A stretch of 64,000 nt of DNA, taken from the NCBI GenBank assembly GCA_035380245.1, contig DAOSXA010000001.1, positions 406,069-470,068 of the forward strand, read 5' to 3'. Below, one piece after another: positions 53,206-62,466 of the stretch (within the stretch, counting starts at the first letter, position 1; every line of letters starts with the position of its first letter). A program made the translations under genes and the position numbers. This stretch comes from Candidatus Zixiibacteriota bacterium (GTDB lineage: Bacteria; Zixibacteria; MSB-5A5; GN15; FEB-12). The notes under the pieces were generated by a model. That model made no database searches, was not told where the DNA came from, and was given only the letters and a program-made list of their open reading frames with translations.

Positions 53206-54669
53206 CTACTTTTTCTTGACCGGGTCTTCGAGTTTCTCTTCGATATGGGCCAGTTTGCGGGCTATTTCGACCTTCTTTTCCAGATCCGCCGCGAGCCTTA
53301 TGACAATTTTAGCTCCGTCGGGTGAACCACCGCCGTGCATACAGCCGGGGACACCGCCGCCGATCGTGCTCCACTCCACCAGGCGTGCCGCCCGGGTGCG
53401 AGTCTCAGCCGAAGCCTTGGCTTTCATGTACTTCTTGATCAGATGGCCGTATTTAGCCGACTCGAAATCAACTGCTGAGGGTATGCAACCGGTTTCGGCA
53501 ATTCCGCCGGAAATGTCCTGGGCCAGTACCGAAGTTTGATACGGCAGAGTTGCAACGTGTACTTTGTTGACGTTGGCCAGTAGCGGATCGCATTGCCAGG
53601 CGCCGGAAGGATGTTTCTTGCCACAAGCGGCGGCGGCAATACCCATCCCGAAAGTCGTCTCGTTATTGATGTGCATCTGGATCAATTTATCGTTGAATAC
53701 TTTCGAGGAAAGACCGTTCGCCCGGGCCACGAGAACCGCCGCACCGATTTTGACATCTCCCTGCCCCGCGACACAGCCGCCAATAGCCGAACGATACGGC
53801 ATGATGAAACTCTGCACCGCTTTGAGACAGTATTTGAATTCGCCACAAAGAAATACCCGCTCGTTGGGAATGAAAACATCTTCAAACAACAGGAAGGCCT
53901 GCGTGATACCACCCTCACTGACCGGATTGTCGAAGCCATCTTCCTCGTCGCGACGGTCGGAGGGATGTCTGGTCTCAACGATCGTGAGCCCTTCGATGTC
54001 ACGCGGAATGACAAACGAAACGGCGTAATCCTTGTCGTCTTCGCGATAGCCGGAACCGGGCAGGATGAAAACCTCATTGGCTGCCGCCACCCCGCAGATC
54101 ATGATCTTGGCTCCTCGCACGACAATACCGTTGTCCCGTTTCTCCACGATGCGAAGAAACATATCGGGATCTTCCTGTTGCGAGGGGGCCTGAGTCCGAT
54201 CACCCTTGGGATCGGTCAAAGCACCGGAGACGGTAATGTCGCGGCTCTGAGCATCCTTGAGCCAGGCCAGAAAACGCTGATGGTAATCGGTGCCGAGGTC
54301 ATGATCCATCTCCCAGGTGGTAATGAACATGGCGTTCAAAGCCGTCCATCCGGCACATCGGCCGCCGGTGCAAGTACCGGTCAGGTTGAACATGAGCCGT
54401 TTCATTATAGAGTTGGCATACATGTCCTCCGGCTCGCGGATGATCGAGAGATATCGGCTTATCGGCTCCCCGGTAAGATGCGAAACGGTCGTCATCTTAT
54501 CCTTCAACTCCGGATCGGCCGCGGCTTTGAATGCCCAGCCGTGCCCTTCCACCGTCCGTTTGGTAGCCGGGTGGGTGGTGACATCATCAATCAACTGATC
54601 GAACTTGTAGATGTTGGGGCGCATGGCGCGCAGCGACTGCAAGTATTCCTCATAGGTCCTGATAGCCAT
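53206..54669 (-). CDS. 4-hydroxybutyryl-CoA dehydratase/HpaB-family protein with altered cluster ligands
   Basis: This 487-residue protein belongs to the FAD-dependent HpaB superfamily (SGALTDPKGDRTQAPSQQ; LLFEDVFIPNERVF; SGGIAETGCIPSAVDF). Its closest shape is 4-hydroxybutyryl-CoA dehydratase/vinylacetyl-CoA isomerase. That enzyme binds [4Fe-4S] through C99, C103, H292 and C299 (Clostridium numbering). Here the corresponding residues are C100, C105 (CTGGRC, one residue longer), Y292 and C299 (YRSAIGGC). Two or three ligands remain, but the histidine is a tyrosine. Substrate and reaction are therefore open. The start is ATG 54669. It is monocistronic. Confidence 0.75.
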   Translation of the reverse strand: MAIRTYEEYLQSLRAMRPNIYKFDQLIDDVTTHPATKRTVEGHGWAFKAAADPELKDKMTTVSHLTGEPISRYLSIIREPEDMYANSIMKRLMFNLTGTCTGGRCAGWTALNAMFITTWEMDHDLGTDYHQRFLAWLKDAQSRDITVSGALTDPKGDRTQAPSQQEDPDMFLRIVEKRDNGIVVRGAKIMICGVAAANEVFILPGSGYREDDKDYAVSFVIPRDIEGLTIVETRHPSDRRDEEDGFDNPVSEGGITQAFLLFEDVFIPNERVFLCGEFKYCLKAVQSFIMPYRSAIGGCVAGQGDVKIGAAVLVARANGLSSKVFNDKLIQMHINNETTFGMGIAAAACGKKHPSGAWQCDPLLANVNKVHVATLPYQTSVLAQDISGGIAETGCIPSAVDFESAKYGHLIKKYMKAKASAETRTRAARLVEWSTIGGGVPGCMHGGGSPDGAKIVIRLAADLEKKVEIARKLAHIEEKLEDPVKKK

Positions 54670-54743
54670 AATGTTGCTCCTTGTTCCTCAATGCGTTGAT
54701 ATCGCCAACAATATATGTCATGCGGTGATCGGGTGGCAAGAAA

Positions 54744-54767
54744 AAGGGCCGGTTAAAACCGGCCCTT
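54744..54767 (-). terminator. terminator of the haem-domain lipoprotein gene
   Basis: AAGGGCCGGTT and AACCGGCCCTT are perfect 11-bp arms around AA; on the minus strand a TTTTTC run follows. Confidence 0.85.
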
Positions 54768-54801
54768 TATATTCAGCTTGTTGCGATTTCAGATCAGGAG
54801 A

Positions 54802-55776
54802 TTAGGGTAATACCAGGTTGAAATCACTAGTGAAGCCGCGGGCTGAGCTGCCGCCGATGTTGATTGCGGCATGATCGTTCAAAATGCCGATACGCATTTT
54901 GACCTTATCCATAGCGGTCATGTTGATGTCATCGACCGAACCGATAGTGTTACTTCCCGCCATATCACATTTAAGAACCAAGGTGTAGGTATCGTTGCTA
55001 TAACTGTAATTGGCCGTAATATCCCAGCGGCTTTCGGGATGTGCGGCAAACCAGACGTTGCGCGTGGAATCCAGATAGAAACCCGGAACCATGTCGCCGA
55101 CTTCCCATCCCGTTGAACTGGTTGCCGTACTCGAAGAGATAATATCTTCCTTGTACATGACAAGACCGTCAAAAGCAGCCAAATCCTTGTGAACATACGG
55201 CGGCCGGGTCTGGTCAAGCAGGATATTCTCATAAGCCACTTTCTGCTGGCCCGAATCGGATACCAAATCAGCGCCGTCCCAGGTCATACCTTCGGCCAAA
55301 TGAACCGGAGCGGTAGTAAGCGACCGCCAGTTCCAGACATCCCAGAAAGTGCTGTTATCAAACATAACCAGGACTTGATCTTCCCCGCTGGTTTCCGGGT
55401 TACGGGAGAACAAAAATTCCGGGGGAAGGTCAACCAGAGACCAGTTGCCGCGAGTCTGATTCAGACTGTCGTCGGTCCAGATCAACCGTAAATAAAGATC
55501 CCCCTCGGAGGTAATCGCCTGCAACGAGAGAGAATCGGTCAGGGTGGCCAAAGCCGTCGGCGGAGCGGTTCGGTAGTCAACATCAAGTTTCGTAGCCGTT
55601 GCCATGCCCCACTGCGAATCGTTAACATTATTCATGTCGGGCGGAGTGGTAACCTCCACAGCCGTTACTTCAACTAAAGTCGGTTCGTTTCCGTTGCCGT
55701 CGTCGTCGTCGTCACTGCCGCAACCGACCCAGGTAAGACAGGTGAGCAGCAGCGCTACTCCGAGTAACTTCCTCAT
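54802..55776 (-). CDS. ethylbenzene-dehydrogenase-type haem-binding lipoprotein
   Basis: This protein of about 324 residues has a lipoprotein signal ending TWVGCGSD (lipidated Cys 19) and an acidic linker, then a single EB_dh (PF09459-like) domain. Strands such as SEGDLYLRLIWTDDSLNQT and YTLVLKCDM support this, as do the closing KVKMRIGILNDHAAINIGG and FTSDFNLVLP. Such domains bind haem b and usually act as the gamma subunit of DMSO-reductase family complexes, but no molybdoenzyme is encoded nearby. ATG 55776 is preferred, with GGAGGAAAGC upstream. Confidence 0.8.
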   Translation of the reverse strand: MRKLLGVALLLTCLTWVGCGSDDDDDGNGNEPTLVEVTAVEVTTPPDMNNVNDSQWGMATATKLDVDYRTAPPTALATLTDSLSLQAITSEGDLYLRLIWTDDSLNQTRGNWSLVDLPPEFLFSRNPETSGEDQVLVMFDNSTFWDVWNWRSLTTAPVHLAEGMTWDGADLVSDSGQQKVAYENILLDQTRPPYVHKDLAAFDGLVMYKEDIISSSTATSSTGWEVGDMVPGFYLDSTRNVWFAAHPESRWDITANYSYSNDTYTLVLKCDMAGSNTIGSVDDINMTAMDKVKMRIGILNDHAAINIGGSSARGFTSDFNLVLP

Positions 55777-55853
55777 AAGCTTTCCTCCAAAATCAACCAC
55801 AGGATATGTACAGTACAAGATAGCCCAACCATAACAGCTTGCAAAGCACTTAT

Positions 55854-57608
55854 TTACTGTATCCGTTTGACGGCAATCATGGTCAGATCATCGAACACAT
55901 GACTGCTCGCCGCCCAGGCCTTGACGGCATTGTAAACTGCGCCGAGTATCTCCCGCGAGGATCGATCCCGGTTGCTTCGCACCACTTCAATCAATCGATC
56001 GAGACCAAACTCCTCGCCTTTATCGTTAAACACTTCGGATACACCGTCGGTATAAAAAAGTAATACTTCTCCGGCATGAATGTATAACGGCCGTTCCTCG
56101 TATTCGGCTTCGGCCGTGACTCCCATCACCGGTCCCCCTTCGCGCAGATACTCCACGGAGCCGTCGACTCGGAGTAAAATCGGCAGATTATGACCGCAGT
56201 TGGCGAAAGTCAGTACATGGTTCTTGGCGTCGAGCACACCGTAGACCGCCGTCACGAACCGGCCCGGTTGCAGCGATTCGGTTAAAAGGCGATTGACCTT
56301 CCGGCAAATAGTCCGGATCGAATAATTATTACGAATCTCGGCGATCAGCGAGGCTCTAAACGAAGCCATAATCAAAGCTGCCGGAATGCCTTTTCCGGCG
56401 ACATCGGCAATGGCAATGCCGTATTGAGATTCGACGATTCGAATAAAGTCGTAATAATCTCCACCGACCTGGAACGACGGGATATTCTGCCCCGCGATAT
56501 CGTAACCTGCTATCGACGGCGTACCATCGGGCAGGAATGTCTGCTGTATTTCACGGGCGATGTTAAGCTGCTCTTCGAGCTTCTTGGCTGAGATTATTTC
56601 TTCGTGGAGACGGGCGCGTTCGATCGAAATGGCCGCGTGATTGGCAAAAGCGCTCAGCAACGACCGATCCGAACCCTGGAAAGCGTGCATTTCATTGCTT
56701 TCGAGGTTAATCACACCTATCACCAGATCATCGAGGATGATCGGCACGGCCATTTCACTGCGCGTTTCCGGGCGAGCCGTAACATAGCGATCATCGGCCG
56801 TGACATCCGGGACGTTGATCGTTTCGCCCGATTTGGCGACATATCCAACCAGCCCCTGGCCGACTTTCAGGCGTACCTTGGCGTCAAGCGCCGGATCATA
56901 GCCAACCGTATAAAGTGATTGAATATCACCTTTTTCGGAATTGATCAGATAGACACCGCCGGCGTCATAAGAAACGGCCTCCTTGAGTGAGCTAAGGATT
57001 TCCTGGAGGACCTCATCCAGACGAAGCGGACTGGAGAGTTTGATGCCGATATCGTTCAGGAGCCGCTTTTCCAGAGCTTCACGTCGGGCCAGACGATACA
57101 AATGGGCATTGTCGAGAGCTACGGCAATCTGGTTGGCCAACCCGATCAACACATCGAGATCGGCATCATCGAATCCCCCGTCACTCTTGTTAATCGCCTC
57201 GATAACACCGATCATCTGTCCTTTGCCGATCAACGGCACCGACATAACCTGACGAAGTTCGATCTCACCCAGACGACCCAATTCATGGTCAACACGTTCA
57301 TCCCGGGCCGCTTCGTTGATTATAACAGGCTCGCGGTAGTGAGTCATCCAACCCAGCAATCCGGAACCGAACTCGCGTCGGAACACCCGGATCTTACAAT
57401 CGACGCAGTGCATGAGACGGACCTTCATATCGGTCCGGTCATGATCGACCCGGAATAACAGCGCCGCTTCACAATCCGCGGCTGCAATTACGAGCCGAAG
57501 CACCCGTTCAACGAGTTCCTCATATTCCAGGGTGGAGTTGAATGTCCGGGCCGCTTCCAGAAGCAGCTTTTCGACACGAGTCTGGTGATGGTGCGATGTC
57601 TCTGACAT
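55854..57608 (-). CDS. GAF-GAF-PP2C (SpoIIE/RsbU-type) phosphatase
   Basis: This protein of about 584 residues has two GAF sensor domains (about 20-165 and 185-330), a short helical linker (LEEQLNIAREIQQTFLPDG) and a PP2C/SpoIIE phosphatase domain (about 370-584). The phosphatase has metal-site motifs ADVAGKGIPAALIMA and LLFYTDGVSEVFNDKG. RsbU-type enzymes dephosphorylate anti-sigma-factor antagonists, so a partner-switching pathway for stress or envelope responses is likely; no anti-sigma factor or STAS protein is in the window. ATG 57608 is used. Confidence 0.92.
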   Translation of the reverse strand: MSETSHHHQTRVEKLLLEAARTFNSTLEYEELVERVLRLVIAAADCEAALLFRVDHDRTDMKVRLMHCVDCKIRVFRREFGSGLLGWMTHYREPVIINEAARDERVDHELGRLGEIELRQVMSVPLIGKGQMIGVIEAINKSDGGFDDADLDVLIGLANQIAVALDNAHLYRLARREALEKRLLNDIGIKLSSPLRLDEVLQEILSSLKEAVSYDAGGVYLINSEKGDIQSLYTVGYDPALDAKVRLKVGQGLVGYVAKSGETINVPDVTADDRYVTARPETRSEMAVPIILDDLVIGVINLESNEMHAFQGSDRSLLSAFANHAAISIERARLHEEIISAKKLEEQLNIAREIQQTFLPDGTPSIAGYDIAGQNIPSFQVGGDYYDFIRIVESQYGIAIADVAGKGIPAALIMASFRASLIAEIRNNYSIRTICRKVNRLLTESLQPGRFVTAVYGVLDAKNHVLTFANCGHNLPILLRVDGSVEYLREGGPVMGVTAEAEYEERPLYIHAGEVLLFYTDGVSEVFNDKGEEFGLDRLIEVVRSNRDRSSREILGAVYNAVKAWAASSHVFDDLTMIAVKRIQ

Positions 57609-57669
57609 AACGGCCCCAAGGTAACCCAAAGGCGAACATTGTCAAACAGTTATATCGGTTTCTACAAGC

Positions 57670-59952
57670 CTAGTTTTTGACCTTACAGAGAACCGATTCA
57701 AACGGATTAAAAATGAGTTCGACAGGTTTTACCGGCAATCCGGGGATTTCGAACTCCTGTTGCAGCTTGTCAATCATTACACGAGTGTAAACCTTTCGGT
57801 TCTCACCCAGTCTGATTTCAACCGGCATGAACATTTTAAAACCTTCGGGAACTCCCTCCACCTTCACGCGGCACTTAACCCGATAGCGACCATCTTCATC
57901 CTGAACCGGATCGTAATCGAACTTGTAGGTCGGCAGCTCCGTCCCAAAAACCCATTGCTGGAAAAACCAGTCCATGTCGATGCCGGTGTACTTCTCGGTG
58001 AGAGCCTGAAAATCGGCCGTGGTGGCATATTTACCGCGCCAGTCGCGATACCATTCCTGCATCATGCGCAGAAACAAGTCTTCCTTCATCGTGTCCAGAT
58101 TCAGGAGCATGTTGCGCAACATGTGAAGCACCAGTGCGCCTTTTTTGTAGACCACCAGACTGTAGTCGTCTTCGGTTTTGCTGCTCGAGGTACGATATCC
58201 CAGGATAATCGGTCCCGACTCCGCGCCCTTGATAAACAGGTACTTGCGGACATCGAATATCCGGTCGCGGTACTCACGAAGTTTATCGGTGAATTTCTCC
58301 TGACCGTAAGCGGCCTGGTAGTACATCAGTGAGCTGTAGGTAGCGAATCCCTCCGAGAGCCATTGGTCATGATACGAAGAATAATCGACACCTACCCCCC
58401 ACCATTGATGCGCTACTTCGTGGCTGCGGAGAATTCGTTCCGCTCCCCAGGTGTCGGTCTCCCAGAACTCATGGCCGAGATGAATGAAGCCGGGAAACGC
58501 CTCGCCGTGATAGGCGAATATCTCACTGACCGTCGTCTTGGGATAAGCGTATTCGCCAAACAGCCGCTCGAACAGACGGAGAGAACCCTCGATATCTTCA
58601 GCCACGTATTTCTGTCGATTGCGATTAAGATGAACATCCTTGTGATAATAAATATCAATCGGGCCGGTCTCCTCATCGCCGAACTCGAACCTGGTCATAT
58701 TGCCGATGGTGAAAGTGACATTGTCGGCCGGTTCTATCGTTTGCCAGCGAGTCATCAGGGTATCATCGACCGTTTCCGACATGGTGTTCCTGCCGGTAGC
58801 CACAAAGGCGAAATCCTTGGGCGTATAGAAGGTCATATCGAAATCGACATGAGGTTGCGCCGATGTGCGCGGGTACCAGTCGGCCCCGGCGCTGACGATG
58901 AACTCACCGTTAAAGCGTTCGGCAATCTTGCCCTGATAGAAAAACTTGAATACGACTTTTTCATCCGGCTGATATACTCGGTTCAAAAAGAGATAGAGCG
59001 GCGAAGAACGGTTGTCACGCTTTGTCCAGCGCAGAAATGCCACCGGTGTTTCGGTTTCGTCAAGGATACTGTCAACGGTCAGCTCCGGATGCAGAGTCAG
59101 CGGGGTTAGTTGTGTCGGGTCATGAAATCCGACCGTCATTTCCGCCTTGCCACAATAGTTCCCGGAGCGATCTATCGAACCGCTCGTGCGATACTTAATC
59201 GGACGGAGACGTGATTTGGCATGACCGCCTATATGGGGATATTCCGCAACGTCATACTGGGAATAACTGCTTATCAGTTCCATGTATCTGACCCCGGGTT
59301 CCCAGAGTTCCCGCGACAAACTGACTTCTTCGGACCAGTCCGGATCGAACCAATAACGAACGGGGGGATATTTTTCGGGTTCGACATCGACCATGAGATA
59401 GGGTCGTTCCGCCGGACGCATCAGACCGGTCAGCACCAGAAACAGGTGCCCGTAGTTCTCGCGTTTGGTAATTTCGTCGATCTTCCCGTCCATCCAGCGC
59501 AGTTCTTTTCCTCCGAACGGCTTAGCTCCGGGTGTTCCCCAGGCAGTCAGACTGTCATAGATTTCCTGAGAAAAATAAAGGGCCGTTCGCTCGAAAGACG
59601 CGTCGAGCGAGTCGGATTTGAAAAAGCGCCGGATCTGCTCCCGTTCGTATCTTAGCTGCGGGGTAAATTGGAAGCGGCCTTTCCCCTCGAACATTGCTCC
59701 GTACACTCGCGGGACACCGTCAATTACGACCGGCTTCAGAAAGGCCAATCGTCCGGTATCCAGAACAAGATGAAAACCTTCGTGCTCGATCGTACGACCG
59801 ACGATTGTGAACACCTCGGTCGTGTTGAGATCGGCATCGGCCATTGCCTCGACCACAGCCTTCAACTCCTCGCCGGTGGCAGCCATAACCTGCCCCGAAC
59901 CGATGTACAGAAAACCGAAAAACAGCAGAACTGCCCGCAAGACTCTTGTCAC
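57670..59952 (-). CDS. M1-family metallopeptidase-like protein
   Basis: This exported protein of about 760 residues has an N-terminal signal (TRVLRAVLLFFGFLYIGSG). It ends with a gluzincin domain in which the zinc motif HEVAHQWWG (about 511-519) is followed by the second glutamate in WLSEGFATYSSL. The exopeptidase motif GxMEN of classical M1 aminopeptidases is absent; the equivalent stretch reads HGEAFPGFIHLG, so exo-activity is uncertain. The start is uncertain: TTG 59994 overlaps the TPR gene's stop, whereas GTG 59952 has GGGAG nine bases upstream and places the signal peptide correctly. It is co-transcribed with the TPR gene. Confidence 0.85.
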   Translation of the reverse strand: MTRVLRAVLLFFGFLYIGSGQVMAATGEELKAVVEAMADADLNTTEVFTIVGRTIEHEGFHLVLDTGRLAFLKPVVIDGVPRVYGAMFEGKGRFQFTPQLRYEREQIRRFFKSDSLDASFERTALYFSQEIYDSLTAWGTPGAKPFGGKELRWMDGKIDEITKRENYGHLFLVLTGLMRPAERPYLMVDVEPEKYPPVRYWFDPDWSEEVSLSRELWEPGVRYMELISSYSQYDVAEYPHIGGHAKSRLRPIKYRTSGSIDRSGNYCGKAEMTVGFHDPTQLTPLTLHPELTVDSILDETETPVAFLRWTKRDNRSSPLYLFLNRVYQPDEKVVFKFFYQGKIAERFNGEFIVSAGADWYPRTSAQPHVDFDMTFYTPKDFAFVATGRNTMSETVDDTLMTRWQTIEPADNVTFTIGNMTRFEFGDEETGPIDIYYHKDVHLNRNRQKYVAEDIEGSLRLFERLFGEYAYPKTTVSEIFAYHGEAFPGFIHLGHEFWETDTWGAERILRSHEVAHQWWGVGVDYSSYHDQWLSEGFATYSSLMYYQAAYGQEKFTDKLREYRDRIFDVRKYLFIKGAESGPIILGYRTSSSKTEDDYSLVVYKKGALVLHMLRNMLLNLDTMKEDLFLRMMQEWYRDWRGKYATTADFQALTEKYTGIDMDWFFQQWVFGTELPTYKFDYDPVQDEDGRYRVKCRVKVEGVPEGFKMFMPVEIRLGENRKVYTRVMIDKLQQEFEIPGLPVKPVELIFNPFESVLCKVKN

Positions 59953-59990
59953 CTTCACACTCTCCCAAATTTCGACCGTCGCCCGGTTAA

Positions 59991-60983
59991 TCAATTCCCT
60001 TCGACTTGACTGATACGGGTATTAATGTTTTCCCAAATTTCCGGCCAGGATTCATCAAATCCCTCGGCTTTATAGCAGTCGCGAGCTCTCTTAAGTAGTT
60101 TCAGCGCCTCGACCTTATTACCCTGAGCGGCTGCGATTTCACCCAAATCCTCACAAGCCTGGCCGATCGCACTCTGGTTGTCGAGTCTTTCCGCCCAGGC
60201 CAGCACCGGCCGGAGCCACTGTCCCGCCTCGTCGTACTGCCCCAGGAAGCGATAGGTCATGCCGACGTGGTAGTCGGCGAACAGCTTGGCGACCTCGCCG
60301 GAGTACTGCCAATGGTAGTCGCGAGCTTTCTGATAACATTCCAGCGCGGAGTCATACTGCTGCCGGTCAAAATAGGTGGCGCCGAGATTGTTCCAAAGCG
60401 GTCCCAGCCAATTCTCCGCATCGGCGGCCTCGGCCGCCTCGATCCCGCGTCGCCCCCATTCAATCTGTTCATCCGGTGTTGCAGCGACGATTGCGATCAT
60501 GTGAGCGGCATCAACCGCCCGACCGTAGAGAGCGTTCACGGTACAGTAGTTGTACATGGTTTCGAACGTCTGGCGGGCCTCGACCAGATTGTCGTCCTTC
60601 CACTCGAATCGGCCCCTGACGCCGAGATAGCGCGACCAGCCCATCGGGTCGGCATCGCTGGTTTTTTCAGCGGCATCGGCCAGCCATTCGCGCCCGACCT
60701 CCTTGTTACCCAGAAGGAGATTCATCCGGGCTGCCTGCGCCATAGCCTCGGCTTCAACCGACCGATTGAACTGCGCTCGGGCAGTTTCTATTACCTCCAT
60801 GTATTTGTCTAACGCCGCCTGATAATCGCGCTGCTGGAAAATCTCATCGGCTTGCTCCAGCAGGGCATCAGCGGTTTGTTCGCTGTCTGTCACCGTAACC
60901 CCTTTCTCCACCTGATCGATTGCCGCAGCCGGAATCGCCGCCAGACCGCAGACCAAAACCAGGACCGGAATCAGATATTTCAT
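59991..60983 (-). CDS. secreted TPR-repeat protein
   Basis: This 330-residue protein has a signal peptide (about 1-22, ending PAAA). Tetratricopeptide repeats fill most of the chain, for example ADEIFQQRDYQAALDKYMEV, NLGATYFDRQQYDSALECYQ and VGMTYRFLGQYDEAGQWLRP. At least six units are visible, predicting a right-handed superhelix for protein binding in the periplasm. It is first in a transcript with the M1-like peptidase, whose start region overlaps its stop; it may be a scaffold for that protein. Confidence 0.8.
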   Translation of the reverse strand: MKYLIPVLVLVCGLAAIPAAAIDQVEKGVTVTDSEQTADALLEQADEIFQQRDYQAALDKYMEVIETARAQFNRSVEAEAMAQAARMNLLLGNKEVGREWLADAAEKTSDADPMGWSRYLGVRGRFEWKDDNLVEARQTFETMYNYCTVNALYGRAVDAAHMIAIVAATPDEQIEWGRRGIEAAEAADAENWLGPLWNNLGATYFDRQQYDSALECYQKARDYHWQYSGEVAKLFADYHVGMTYRFLGQYDEAGQWLRPVLAWAERLDNQSAIGQACEDLGEIAAAQGNKVEALKLLKRARDCYKAEGFDESWPEIWENINTRISQVEGN

Positions 60984-61270
60984 GGCGCTCCTGCCCTATT
61001 ACGAGGTTAAATCCATTTGGCCGAATATAATCGGCCGCAAACTGTTTGTCAGTATTAAGGATTTTAATCGCACCATCAGGGACTTCTACCAGACGACATT
61101 TTATCCCTCACCGATACTTCTCATCAGTTGGAACCAAACCTGTAGGTGGAAGGCCTTACTATGCCTCATCCTTCAGAATTTTCGCGAAGACGGTTGCGAA
61201 CTTCGCTTTTGTTATTGAGACGCTGTCGATCCTGTTTGACAAAAGACACCGGTAACATATATTCCCCGCT
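60984..61270. other. divergent intergenic region
   Basis: This region holds no gene I can support. At its right end is the promoter at 61236-61263. Confidence 0.5.
61236..61263 (+). promoter_or_regulatory. promoter abutting the start codon (leaderless candidate)
   Basis: TTGACA (61236-61241), 16 bp, TATATT (61258-61263), only seven bases before the ATG at 61271. No Shine-Dalgarno motif lies between. The -10 and the next bases (TATATTCCCCGC) equal those of the promoter at 22899. Confidence 0.6.
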
Positions 61271-62407
61271 ATGAAAAAGTATGAGAGGTTTCTACTGCTC
61301 GGCGGCCTTGTGGCTGCCGTCCTGTGCGTGATTCTCTTATCACCGCCCGTTTTCGCTCAAGACAATACCAATAAGCCGGTGCTCGACTCGGCCACGGTCG
61401 CCAACGGTGAACCGGAATGCGTCCACCCGGCGCGATACGAGGACTCTGTCGAGGTTGAGGATTCGGCTGTCGTTGCGGCCGCCATGGTCGAAGAAGAACC
61501 ACCGCCGCTTCCGGCCCGAAGAAGAACCCCGCCCGGTGTGAGTGATTTTCTGTTTGTCCCGAAATACTTCACCTTCGGGGCAATCATGCTCCTCGGGCTG
61601 ATATTGTTGTTCGGTCGCTGGATCAACAAATGGGTGCGAATCGGCGTCATGGCGCTGTCGTTTTTCCTGTTCGGAGTCGGTCTCGTTTACCCGTTGCATC
61701 CCTCACCGATGTGCGGCCTTACCAAGCTGATTATGTTCCGCTTCACCTGGGGGCAATGGTTCCCGGCCTTCATTGCCATCGTGCTGGCGATGCTAGTCCC
61801 GAGCCTTATCGGACGCAAGCTGTTCTGCGGCTGGGTCTGCCCGCTCGGAGCGATGCAGGAGTTGATCAACAAGATTCCATTCCCCAAGAAGTTCAAGAAT
61901 TTCAATTTCACGGCGTTTAACACGCTTCGTTTCGGCCTGCTCGTGATGTTTTTCATGACCTTCTTCTGGGTCATGGATCACATTCTTTACCTGGCCGAAC
62001 AGGTCGGCGCCGATCCGACCGGTGATACCTGGGTGGCGTTTTCCTCGTACAGCATTTATGACTCGATCAATATGTTCCATCTGCTTCATTGGGAATACAC
62101 CGATGCCTATTTCATCGCGGGATTTATCATTCTTTTCGTGGCCAGCCTGATGCTGTATCGGCCGTTCTGTTATCTGGTCTGTCCGATTGGTGCGATCACC
62201 TGGCTGCTCGAAAAAATCGCACCGGGAAGAATCCGGATCGATCATGATGCCTGCACCGAATGCGGCGCATGTATGGAAGCCTCCCCCTGTCCGACCATAA
62301 AGCCGCTGGTCGAACAAAATATGAAAGTTCTCCCCGATTGTACTTCGTGCGGGGAATGCGTGCGGGCATGTCCGGAGGATGCGATCAAATTCGGATTTAA
62401 GAAATAG
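61271..62407 (+). CDS. NapH-like membrane polyferredoxin
   Basis: This 378-residue inner-membrane protein has an unusual N-terminal segment: a signal-like helix, then about 60 residues rich in Glu and Pro (EEEPPPLPARRRTPP). Four to five helices follow. Between them sit two CxxxCP motifs, FCGWVCPLGA (about 184) and FCYLVCPIGA (about 298). The C-terminus has two [4Fe-4S] ferredoxin motifs, CTECGACMEASPCP and CTSCGECVRACP. This is the NapH/NosR/RdxA type that moves electrons between the quinol pool and periplasmic enzymes. No nap or nos genes are near, so the partner is unknown. Confidence 0.88.
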   Translation: MKKYERFLLLGGLVAAVLCVILLSPPVFAQDNTNKPVLDSATVANGEPECVHPARYEDSVEVEDSAVVAAAMVEEEPPPLPARRRTPPGVSDFLFVPKYFTFGAIMLLGLILLFGRWINKWVRIGVMALSFFLFGVGLVYPLHPSPMCGLTKLIMFRFTWGQWFPAFIAIVLAMLVPSLIGRKLFCGWVCPLGAMQELINKIPFPKKFKNFNFTAFNTLRFGLLVMFFMTFFWVMDHILYLAEQVGADPTGDTWVAFSSYSIYDSINMFHLLHWEYTDAYFIAGFIILFVASLMLYRPFCYLVCPIGAITWLLEKIAPGRIRIDHDACTECGACMEASPCPTIKPLVEQNMKVLPDCTSCGECVRACPEDAIKFGFKK

Positions 62408-62431
62408 CCGATAGAATCATTCGGAAATATG

Positions 62432-62466
62432 AACGGTCGGGCGTTTTTTGTCCGACCGTTTTTTTT
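62432..62466 (+). terminator. rho-independent terminator
   Basis: AACGGTCGG (62432-62440) pairs with CCGACCGTT (62452-62460), followed by eight T residues. Confidence 0.9.
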
